Assembly: GCA_045226335.1 (NCBI GenBank)
Contig: JBGVCH010000127.1
Coordinates: 1 to 11,932, forward strand
Source: RUG11272 sp045226335
GTDB taxonomy: Bacteria > Bacillota > Clostridia > Christensenellales > Aristaeellaceae
DNA: 11,932 bases
Direction: 5' to 3'
Part shown: positions 1 to 5,974 of the stretch, in pieces
Position numbering within the stretch: the stretch's first letter is position 1
How the letters are laid out: each line of letters opens with the position of its first letter
Notes under the pieces: generated by a model
What the model was told of the DNA's origin: nothing
Database searches by the model: none
Seen by the model: only the letters and a program-made list of their open reading frames with translations
Translations under genes and position numbers: made by a program

Positions 1-1578
1 GATGTAGGAATCGCTGGTCGGTGAGATCCGGATCACCTGACCGTGGAACATATTGACCAGCGGGTAATACTCGCCCTCGGGATCACAGATGATCACGTCA
101 TCGTCCGTCAGCAGGATCACATTGGCGATCTCACGCTTGGCAGCGAAGGACTTGCCGGAGCCGGGCGTGCCCAGGATCAGCCCGTTGGGATTCTTCAGCC
201 ATTTCCGGTCCACCATGATCAGGTTGTTGGACAGGGCATTCAGGCCGCAGTACAGGGCTTCCCGGCTGCTCTGGAACAGCTCCTGCGTGGTGAAGGGCAC
301 AAAAATAGCGGTGGACGATGTGGTCAGTCCCCGCTGAATCCGGATCATGTTGTGCCCCAGCGGCAGGCAGGACACCATGCCGGCCTCCTGCTGGAAGTCC
401 AGGGGAATCAGCTGGCAGTTGTGCTGCTGGGCCAGGCTCTGCGCCTGCTTCACGTTCAGGCTGAGCTGCTTTTTGTTGTCCGCCGTGTTCATTACCAGGA
501 AGGTGATGAGGAACATGCGCTCGTTCCGGCTCTGCAGATCTTCCAGCAGCTTTTTCGCCTCGCCGCCGTAGGTAGCCAGGTCGCTGGGAATGATGTCCAT
601 GTCATACCCGGAGCGGACGGCCTTCTTCTGTTCCTCGATCTTCATCTTGTCCAGATCGGTGATCTTCCGCTTCACATCCTTGATGGCCTCAACCTGATCG
701 ATCGCCTGGATGTGCAGGGACACGATCAGGCTGGATTCCATGGCGAGGAAGTCCGCCAGGCACCGGTCGTTCAGATCGGCGGCCAGGATCGAGAAGAAGC
801 TGACCGCGCCCTGCTTGCTTCCCATGCCGAAGGTGTTCTTCGCCCGGAAGTCAAAGGAGGACGGCGCAATGAAGTCCTTGGTGGAGAGCCCCGTCGGGGC
901 CAGCCATTTCCAGTCAAACTGGAAGGGGGCCTGGGTGTCCATGTGGAACATGCCGTGCATCAGCCTCAGGCGCTCCCGGCCATCCAGCGGGATCGCGGCC
1001 ACGCCCAGACGCTTGAAGTTGTTCAGCAGATCAATCTCGATCCGCTCCAGGCGCGGCTTGGCGGCCTTGTAATTCTCCGCCTCGACGCCGAAGGTGATGA
1101 ACTTGGTCTTGGTCAGGCCGTTGTTGCCCTTGGCCAGCTGGTTCTGCAGCATCTCGGCATACTCATGCCGGACGTCGTTGAAGCCGTCGTCACGGTCGGG
1201 AATGACGATGCTCTGCTCGAAGGTCTCCGCGCTGGCGGTCAGGTTCAGGAAGGAAAATTGCAGGTGAATGCTGGAATCGAAGTAGTTCAGGAAATCACAC
1301 CAGCCCTCAAAGATCGACGTCTTGTCATCGTTCTGGGCAAGCTGGTAGTTGATGTCCTGGAACTGAATGGTCTTGGTGTAGTAGCTGTCCGTGACCCGGC
1401 AGATGCCATCCGGCCACATCCGCTGGTACGGAATGGTGGCCTGCGCGGTGCGCGGACCGTTCTTTGTCTGCCGCTGACTGCGGGCCATGAGGGCCTGCAG
1501 CTGCTTTTTCTCAGACCGGGTGAGGCGGATCCTTTTGCCTTCCGCCTTCTCCCGGCCCTTATCGCTTGTCTTTGCCAT
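1..1578 (-). CDS. virB4: VirB4-like conjugative transfer ATPase, 3' end outside window
   Basis: The first 526 residues of a VirB4/TraE-type ATPase, which energises assembly and substrate transfer of the conjugative T4SS at the cytoplasmic membrane. The frame stays open from ATG 1578 to the window edge. Visible are a basic N-terminal stretch, the long VirB4 N-terminal region, and a Walker A motif GTPGSGKS at residues 470-477, followed by a conserved CDPEGEY segment near 499-505. Walker B and the rest of the RecA-like domain lie beyond position 1; family members are usually near 800 residues. The start is fixed by an in-frame TAA five codons upstream, with AGGAGG about 15 bases before the ATG. 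The gene overlaps the end of prgI by 20 bases, so translation is probably coupled. It looks like the CD1110 family of clostridial elements, from memory and not from a search. Confidence 0.95.
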   Translation of the reverse strand, partial: MAKTSDKGREKAEGKRIRLTRSEKKQLQALMARSQRQTKNGPRTAQATIPYQRMWPDGICRVTDSYYTKTIQFQDINYQLAQNDDKTSIFEGWCDFLNYFDSSIHLQFSFLNLTASAETFEQSIVIPDRDDGFNDVRHEYAEMLQNQLAKGNNGLTKTKFITFGVEAENYKAAKPRLERIEIDLLNNFKRLGVAAIPLDGRERLRLMHGMFHMDTQAPFQFDWKWLAPTGLSTKDFIAPSSFDFRAKNTFGMGSKQGAVSFFSILAADLNDRCLADFLAMESSLIVSLHIQAIDQVEAIKDVKRKITDLDKMKIEEQKKAVRSGYDMDIIPSDLATYGGEAKKLLEDLQSRNERMFLITFLVMNTADNKKQLSLNVKQAQSLAQQHNCQLIPLDFQQEAGMVSCLPLGHNMIRIQRGLTTSSTAIFVPFTTQELFQSSREALYCGLNALSNNLIMVDRKWLKNPNGLILGTPGSGKSFAAKREIANVILLTDDDVIICDPEGEYYPLVNMFHGQVIRISPTSDSYI

Positions 1579-1936
1579 GGAGAATCTTATTTACCTCCTG
1601 TCGGTTGCGGATGTTCTGTTCCACCGCGGCATAGAAGTTCTCCGTCTCGTACACCCGTGTCCGGGGCCGGATGAAGCGGGCCCGGATATAGTGCTTCAGG
1701 AGAACCTCCAGGGGCTGTCCGTGCCGCTCAAACATGGCGAACATGAAGAACGGCAGCATCACGATGATCATGAGCGCTGCCGCCATGCTGACCCCGATGG
1801 CGTCCTTGGTCAGGAAGAACAGAGGCACTCCCACCAGCGCGCCAAGGCCGAAGCAGATCACCTGGCGCTTGGTCAGATTGAACAGGAACTTGGATTTGAC
1901 CCTTGTCAGGTCCTTGGGTACCGGTACATAGGCCAT
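1559..1936 (-). CDS. prgI: PrgI family T4SS membrane protein
   Basis: A 125-residue PrgI-type protein, normally encoded directly before virB4 in Gram-positive conjugative elements and comparable in position to VirB3. It should sit in the membrane and partner VirB4. The N terminus (MAYVPVPKDL) is typical of the family. Two adjacent hydrophobic segments at about 26-43 and 47-69 are followed by a cytoplasmic-looking basic tail with the RFIRPRTRVYETEN stretch. The ATG at 1936 has AAAGGAGG eight bases upstream, inside the end of the small gene before it. The 3' end overlaps virB4 by 20 bases. Length and two-helix layout match the family. Confidence 0.93.
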   Translation of the reverse strand: MAYVPVPKDLTRVKSKFLFNLTKRQVICFGLGALVGVPLFFLTKDAIGVSMAAALMIIVMLPFFMFAMFERHGQPLEVLLKHYIRARFIRPRTRVYETENFYAAVEQNIRNRQEVNKILHGKDKR

Positions 1937-1939
1937 GGC

Positions 1940-2143
1940 CTATCCCTCCTTTCCGTAACAGGGCGGATTGCGCCAGCGGCAGTCCCGCTGGCGCTCCGGG
2001 AGAATCTTGCCCCGCTGGTCCCGGCTGCCCTGACGCTTGGGCTTGCGCCTGCGCAGACGCTCATGCCGCTTGGGGCTGCCTGTTTTTCCCGTCTTCTGAC
2101 CGAAGGCGGAAATGGAGAATGTCGGTTTATTCATTTCACGCAT
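1940..2143 (-). CDS. small, very basic protein of unknown function
   Basis: A 67-residue frame filling the space between the VirB6-like gene and prgI. I do not recognise a family. Its start ATG 2143 lies 16 bases after the upstream stop and has GAGGAG seven bases before it, a good ribosome binding site; a second ATG (2134) is in frame. The protein begins MREMNKPTFSISAFG, then is dominated by Arg and Lys (for example RLRRRKPKRQ at 29-38), with Cys at 55 and 62 and no membrane segment. Such composition suits nucleic-acid binding or a ribosome-like extension, but that is inference. It ends TAG, one codon (GCC) before the prgI ATG and in the same frame, and it carries the prgI Shine-Dalgarno. The gene may serve mainly to couple translation. 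Position and binding site support it more than the protein sequence does. Confidence 0.6.
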   Translation of the reverse strand: MREMNKPTFSISAFGQKTGKTGSPKRHERLRRRKPKRQGSRDQRGKILPERQRDCRWRNPPCYGKEG

Positions 2144-2159
2144 AGGCCGCTCCTCAGGC

Positions 2160-3029
2160 TTAATGGGCATTGAAGACAGACTTCGCCACACTGCTGGACT
2201 TGAACAGCGTGAAGCACAGGAGCACGGTGTAGCCGATGCACGTCCACAGCGCCGCGCTGACGTCGCTGCCCACAGTGATGTTCTGCACCAGCACCGCGTA
2301 GATGCCCACGCACACCATGATGAGGAACGCCTGGAAGCCCAACGCGAAGAGGGAGCGCAGATAGTTCTGGCCCATCTGCCCCCATTCCCGGTTCACCATG
2401 GTAGCCATGGGGATCGGCGCGACGGACGTTACCATGTAGATCTCGATCATGCGTCCATACACGATGATGAAGATGCAGATACTGAGGATCCAGGCGATAA
2501 TGCCCATGAGGGAAGACTGGAACCACAGCCCGAACAGCGGGCCGATATCCATCTCCATCAGGCGCGCCTCCATATCGCCCAGGATGGTGGACACGTCCAG
2601 CGCCGTCTCTCCGATGATCACGCCCGCCGCCTGGCTCACCACATGCTGCGCCACATCGAACACGGCCATCACGATGTTCCAGGTGTTGGTCACGATGAGC
2701 ACCGCCGCAAAGGTCTTGATGATCCATTTGAAGAAAATGAACGTCTCAAAATCGTGCATGTTGTTGCGGTCGATCAGGAGCTGGATGAGTTCCATGCACA
2801 TGACGAAGGTCAGGATAATGCCCGCGATGGGCACCACGACATTCTCCGACAGGCTCCGGATCATGCTGAAGATGCTGCCGTTGAACGCCTGGGGCGTTTT
2901 GCCCACCGTGGCCGCCACATCCGATACGCGCGTGTTGATGCTGTCAAACAGTCCGGAAAGATTGCTGACGATGCCGCCGACCAGGAGCCCTTTCAGCCAT
3001 TCTGTGATTTTGTCCCAAATAAAGTTCAA
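2160..3029 (-). CDS. VirB6/TrbL-like conjugative channel membrane protein
   Basis: A 289-residue polytopic membrane protein of the VirB6/TrbL type (CD1112-like from memory), expected to form the inner-membrane channel of the T4SS. Hydrophobic segments lie at about 64-86, 100-124, 170-192, 227-248 and 259-276. The conserved-looking segment VTSVAPIPMATMVNREWGQM (200-219) is typical of these proteins, where APIPMA and a following Trp recur. The start is TTG at 3029: GGGAGGG ends seven bases before it, and no other start codon lies upstream in frame. An ATG at 3036 is in another frame and overlaps the ribosome-site region. It follows the Maff2 gene after a 158-base gap holding two stem-loops. Confidence 0.92.
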   Translation of the reverse strand: MNFIWDKITEWLKGLLVGGIVSNLSGLFDSINTRVSDVAATVGKTPQAFNGSIFSMIRSLSENVVVPIAGIILTFVMCMELIQLLIDRNNMHDFETFIFFKWIIKTFAAVLIVTNTWNIVMAVFDVAQHVVSQAAGVIIGETALDVSTILGDMEARLMEMDIGPLFGLWFQSSLMGIIAWILSICIFIIVYGRMIEIYMVTSVAPIPMATMVNREWGQMGQNYLRSLFALGFQAFLIMVCVGIYAVLVQNITVGSDVSAALWTCIGYTVLLCFTLFKSSSVAKSVFNAH

Positions 3030-3043
3030 AGGGCATCCCTCCC
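3030..3043 (-). promoter_or_regulatory. ribosome binding site fixing a TTG start
   Basis: GGGAGGG (3043-3037) lies seven bases before TTG 3029 on the minus strand. This supports TTG as the real start of the VirB6-like gene. The nearby ATG at 3036 is out of frame and too close to the site. Confidence 0.75.
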
Positions 3044-3093
3044 GTTTCGTAGGTTAAACTGGCAGTCGTTTGGTGAAAGCCAGTTCTCAGTCC

Positions 3094-3129
3094 TCATGTC
3101 ACGAAAAATGTATGATATTCGTGACATGA
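3094..3129 (-). repeat. perfect 12-bp inverted repeat (stem-loop or operator)
   Basis: TCATGTCACGAA (3094-3105) is repeated inverted as TTCGTGACATGA (3118-3129) around a 12-base AT-rich centre. It lies between the Maff2 gene and the VirB6-like gene, 64 bases before the TTG start. No T-run follows on either strand, so it is not an ordinary intrinsic terminator. It could be an RNA processing or stability hairpin, or a dyad operator for a dimeric regulator. Confidence 0.7.
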
Positions 3130-3133
3130 AGGC

Positions 3134-3175
3134 GGCTCCGTGCCATTGCGCCTCAAGCGGAAATGACACGGAGCC
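3134..3175 (-). terminator. terminator-like stem-loop after the Maff2 gene
   Basis: Arms of 14 bases (3134-3147 and 3162-3175) pair throughout if one G-U wobble in the minus-strand RNA is allowed; the loop is 14 bases. It begins 13 bases after the Maff2 stop codon. No U-tract follows, so leaky termination, or protection of the upstream RNA 3' end, is more likely than full termination. Confidence 0.5.
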
Positions 3176-3187
3176 AGGGAGAGCTTA

Positions 3188-3403
3188 TCAGCCGAAGAGG
3201 CCGCTCAGCAGGGGAACGAGAGTGGTGCCGATCAGGGCGACACCGCCGCCGGCCATTAGCTGCTTAATGCCCTGAGACTTCGCGCCGGGGTTGTCGTTGC
3301 CATAACCTTCCAGCAGATTCACGACGCCCCAGATGCCGAGACCGGCACCGATGGCGATCACGAGGGTCTGCAGAACGGTTACGGCAGAAGAGAAGAAAGC
3401 CAT
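3188..3403 (-). CDS. Maff2 family small membrane protein (possible pilin-like T4SS subunit)
   Basis: A 71-residue protein with two hydrophobic helices (about 8-32 and 47-69) joined by a polar loop containing GYGNDNPGAK. This size and layout resemble VirB2/TrbC pilins, and the family regularly sits between virD4 and the VirB6-like gene in clostridial elements. A pilin-like role is inference. The start is ATG 3403, giving the family's eponymous MAFF N terminus; AGGAGG lies seven bases upstream. An in-frame ATG at 3409 would leave only one base after the Shine-Dalgarno, so I reject it. The gene stands apart from its neighbours, with a GAAA-tetraloop hairpin upstream and two stem-loops downstream, which could allow an RNA level different from the rest of the operon. 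Confidence 0.9.
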   Translation of the reverse strand: MAFFSSAVTVLQTLVIAIGAGLGIWGVVNLLEGYGNDNPGAKSQGIKQLMAGGGVALIGTTLVPLLSGLFG

Positions 3404-3426
3404 ACACATACCTCCTTGTACGTGAA

Positions 3427-3450
3427 AGGGCCGCCGTTTCCGGCAGCCCT
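3427..3450 (-). terminator. GAAA-tetraloop stem-loop before the Maff2 gene
   Basis: In the minus-strand RNA, a 10-bp stem (3441-3450 with 3427-3436, one U-G pair) is closed by a GAAA tetraloop (3440-3437) and followed by UUUC. It lies in the 127-base gap after virD4 and ends about 10 bases before the Maff2 Shine-Dalgarno. A weak terminator, an RNase barrier or a leader stabiliser are all possible. Confidence 0.55.
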
Positions 3451-3530
3451 GGGTGAATGCCCGTTCGGACTGGCAGCGCTCTTCACTGCCACGACAGGCT
3501 GTTTTGTGTATTCAGTTGTCAGTGAGACCG

Positions 3531-5378
3531 TCAGAGGAGCGTGTCATATCCATCCGCCAGCCGCTGGGACTCGTCGGTCATATCCTCCAGAAACGCCTCT
3601 TCATCCTCTTCTGTCACATCCATTTCCATGACCTGGTATTCCTCTTCCAGGCGGAGTTTCATCTGCTGATGCAGGTACATTTCGATGTGGAAGGCGTTTC
3701 TTGGATCGGAATCAGACAGATACCGGTAGTTGGGGTGCGCCGTGATGTCGTACTTGTCCGAGAGGAAGGGCCGGACGCCGCGCAGCTGCAGAATACACTT
3801 GCCGCCGTCCATCACGGCCAGCTCGTCCATGGACATCAGGCTCTTGCCAAGCTTCTGATAGGTCAGGCTGTGGGAGACCTCCCGCCCCCGGCTTTCGCCG
3901 GTATTGAAGGTGTCGATGGTCTCCTTGCCCAGCAGCTCCTCCATCTCCTTCAGGGTGGTCTTTTCCTTGCCGCCCAGGAACAGCAGCGTGTCGCAGTTGC
4001 CCACGATGGTGTCCGCGTTGTCCTTGTAGATGGCCTTCAGCTGGGACTGTGCCTGCAGCACAATGCAGGCGGAAATCTCCCGGCTCCGGATGGTGGCGAT
4101 GAGCTTTTCAAAATTCGGGATCTGCCCGATATTGGCGAACTCATCGATCAGGCACCGCACATGCACCGGGAGCCTTCCGCCGTACACGTCATCCGCTTTC
4201 TCACAGAGCAGATTGAACATCTGGCTGTAGGCCATGCTGATCAGGAAGTTGAAGCTGGAGTCCGTGTCCGACATGATCAGGAACAGCGCGGTCCGCTTGT
4301 CCCCGATGGTATCCAGGTGCAGTTCATCATAGGCCGTGATGTCCCGCAGCTCCTGAATATCGAAGACCGCCAGGCGCGCGCCGCAGCTGACCAGGATCGA
4401 CTTGGCCGTCTTGCCGGCGGCCATGCGGTACTTGGCGTACTGCCGGACAGCAAAGTGTCCCGGCTTTTCCCTGGCCAGCTTTTCAAACGCCAGGTCGACC
4501 TCATTCCGGTAGTCCTCATCGTCCTCCCGGACCTCCATCTTGTTCAGCATGTCGATCAGCTCGGAGAAGTTCTGCCTCTCCGGCGGCAGCTCGTAGTGGA
4601 TGTAGCCGATCAGGGCGATGTACAGCAGCGTCTCCGCCTTCACCCAGAAATCCTCGCCGGCCTTGCCCTCTCCCTTGGTGTTGGAGATCAGCACGGTGAC
4701 AAGCTTCAGGATGTCCTTTTCGCTGTGGATGTAGGCGAAGGGGTTGTAATGCATCGACTTGCTGAAGTTGATCGTATTGAAGGCCCGGACCTCATATCCT
4801 GCGGCGACCAGGAGCTTTCCGGTTTCGACGATCAGCGTTCCCTTCGGGTCGGTCACCACGATGGAAGTGCCTTTCGTCTTCGTGCACTGCATGATGTTCG
4901 GCTTGATGAAGAACCGCGTTTTGCCGGAGCCGGAACCGCCCACAACCAGCACGTTCTTGTTCCGGGCATTCCGGGGATCCTTGGGGCGACTGCGCATGGT
5001 CAGGCTTTCCGTCTTCGTCAGGATGATGTTGTTCCACGGATCCGGATCGATAAACGGCGCGATGTCCGCGTGCGTGCCCCAGCGGGCGGAGCCGTACTCG
5101 ATGTTGTGCCGGTACTTCTTGGCGTTCTTGCCCTTCTGGTAGACAGCGAACCGGAGCAGACCCCCGACCAGCAGCCCAACCAGCAGATCCACGGGATGGA
5201 AGCTGGGCAGCAGGGACTGAAAGGCCGCCGAGAAGCCGTCCAGCAGATGCAGCAGCTTCTGGGAAGCGTCCACGCCTTCCGCCAGCCGCCAGGCCTCGCC
5301 AAGCTTTGTGGCATAGAGGCCGATCAGGACATAGGGCAGATTCAGGATCAGCTGCTTTTTGAGCCGCTGTGTGTTCAT
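3531..5378 (-). CDS. virD4: VirD4-like coupling ATPase
   Basis: A 615-residue type IV coupling protein that brings the relaxase-DNA complex to the secretion channel at the membrane. Two N-terminal hydrophobic segments (about 10-27 and 62-80) precede the cytoplasmic ATPase. Walker A is GGSGSGKT at 147-154, followed by VVTDPKG (174-180), which is typical of VirD4/TraG. Walker B is CLIDEFANIG at 409-418, and LQAQSQL at 441-447 fits the sensor region. The C terminus from about 577 is strongly acidic, as in many coupling proteins where the tail contacts the relaxosome. Start ATG 5378 overlaps the pcfB stop (ATGA), so translation is coupled; AGAGG lies about nine bases upstream. Length is normal and all key residues are present. 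It matches the CD1115 type as I recall it. Confidence 0.96.
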   Translation of the reverse strand: MNTQRLKKQLILNLPYVLIGLYATKLGEAWRLAEGVDASQKLLHLLDGFSAAFQSLLPSFHPVDLLVGLLVGGLLRFAVYQKGKNAKKYRHNIEYGSARWGTHADIAPFIDPDPWNNIILTKTESLTMRSRPKDPRNARNKNVLVVGGSGSGKTRFFIKPNIMQCTKTKGTSIVVTDPKGTLIVETGKLLVAAGYEVRAFNTINFSKSMHYNPFAYIHSEKDILKLVTVLISNTKGEGKAGEDFWVKAETLLYIALIGYIHYELPPERQNFSELIDMLNKMEVREDDEDYRNEVDLAFEKLAREKPGHFAVRQYAKYRMAAGKTAKSILVSCGARLAVFDIQELRDITAYDELHLDTIGDKRTALFLIMSDTDSSFNFLISMAYSQMFNLLCEKADDVYGGRLPVHVRCLIDEFANIGQIPNFEKLIATIRSREISACIVLQAQSQLKAIYKDNADTIVGNCDTLLFLGGKEKTTLKEMEELLGKETIDTFNTGESRGREVSHSLTYQKLGKSLMSMDELAVMDGGKCILQLRGVRPFLSDKYDITAHPNYRYLSDSDPRNAFHIEMYLHQQMKLRLEEEYQVMEMDVTEEDEEAFLEDMTDESQRLADGYDTLL

Positions 5379-5881
5379 CGCTGCTGTCCTCTCTCCCTGG
5401 TCCGGTGCCGTCTCCTGTCGGGGCTCAGCTCGCCCAGCGGATCCACCACGGCCTCGATGGGCGCGCGCGTCCTGCGATGCTTTCTCGCGAACTCCGCCGC
5501 GTAGGCAGCCATTGCCTGATCGATGGCCGCCCGGTCACGGGCTTTGAAGAACAGCATGTACCGCTGCTTTCCATCCGGCGAGACGCCTTTTTTGATGGCA
5601 TAGTCCACGCCGTACTGTTTGGCGATGCGGTCAAACCTTCTTACCTCGGCCTTGTCCGCCAGCTCGGTTTTCTCCACGCCCTGATTCTGTTCAATGAGCT
5701 CCCTGACGGTCTGCTTGCCCTGGGGCTTGATGTCCTGGCGCTCCTTATGCTCCTTCATCTTGTTTCTCGAATAATTGAGAAACTTCGTAAAGGCGGCGGC
5801 CAGGGTCCGCGCGGTCAGCTTGCTGGAATTGATGATCAGCGTGACCGATTTGTTTTCAAGATCTTCCTGCGTGATGATCAC
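5375..5881 (-). CDS. pcfB: PcfB family (DUF3801) conjugation accessory protein
   Basis: A 168-residue soluble, basic protein encoded just before virD4. In the enterococcal pCF10 system PcfB accompanies the relaxase PcfG and the coupling protein PcfC at the relaxosome; the same adaptor role is inferred here. Family-like features are ENKSVTLIINSSKLTARTL near the N terminus, GKQTVRELIEQNQGV (55-69) and the RYMLFFKARD strand (106-115). The tail from about 133 is rich in Arg. The stop overlaps virD4 by four bases. The start is unusual: the only canonical in-frame start is GTG 5881, which lies inside the Shine-Dalgarno itself. A TAA is in frame upstream with no other start between. Confidence 0.9.
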   Translation of the reverse strand: MIITQEDLENKSVTLIINSSKLTARTLAAAFTKFLNYSRNKMKEHKERQDIKPQGKQTVRELIEQNQGVEKTELADKAEVRRFDRIAKQYGVDYAIKKGVSPDGKQRYMLFFKARDRAAIDQAMAAYAAEFARKHRRTRAPIEAVVDPLGELSPDRRRHRTRERGQQR

Positions 5882-5886
5882 CTCCC
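5876..5886 (-). promoter_or_regulatory. pcfB: extended Shine-Dalgarno overlapping the pcfB start
   Basis: GGGAGGTGATC matches the 16S 3'-end complement AGGAGGTGATC at 10 of 11 bases. The GTG taken as the pcfB start lies within it, and the codon at the expected spacing is ATC, not ATG. Confidence 0.6.
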
Positions 5887-5897
5887 GGTGAAGGAAA

Positions 5898-5932
5898 GGA
5901 CCCGGGGACGCTTATCCGGCATCCCCGGGTCC
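5898..5932 (-). terminator. strong stem-loop between the surface-protein genes and the transfer genes
   Basis: A perfect 11-bp GC-rich inverted repeat (GGACCCGGGGA, 5898-5908, and its complement at 5922-5932) has a 13-base loop. In the minus direction it is followed by TTTCCTT. It lies 42 bases after the anchored CnaB protein's stop and just before the pcfB ribosome site. A partial terminator separating adhesin and transfer expression is likely; the imperfect T-tract argues for leakiness. Confidence 0.6.
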
Positions 5933-5974
5933 GGAAGAAACCGCTTTTCAACGGTTCCTTCGGGAACTGCGCTG

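Noticed and set aside
43..1674. Plus-strand open frame of 543 codons
   Set aside because: It is the shadow of virB4; the minus strand carries Walker A and the correct ribosome site.
2144..2191. Longer start (2191) for the small basic gene
   Set aside because: It would overlap the end of the VirB6-like gene; GAGGAG is correctly spaced for ATG 2143.
3404..3409. Longer Maff2 start at ATG 3409
   Set aside because: It leaves one base between AGGAGG and the start; ATG 3403 has seven bases and gives the family N terminus MAFF.
3453..5504. Plus-strand open frame of 683 codons
   Set aside because: Antisense shadow of virD4, whose Walker A and B motifs are intact on the minus strand.
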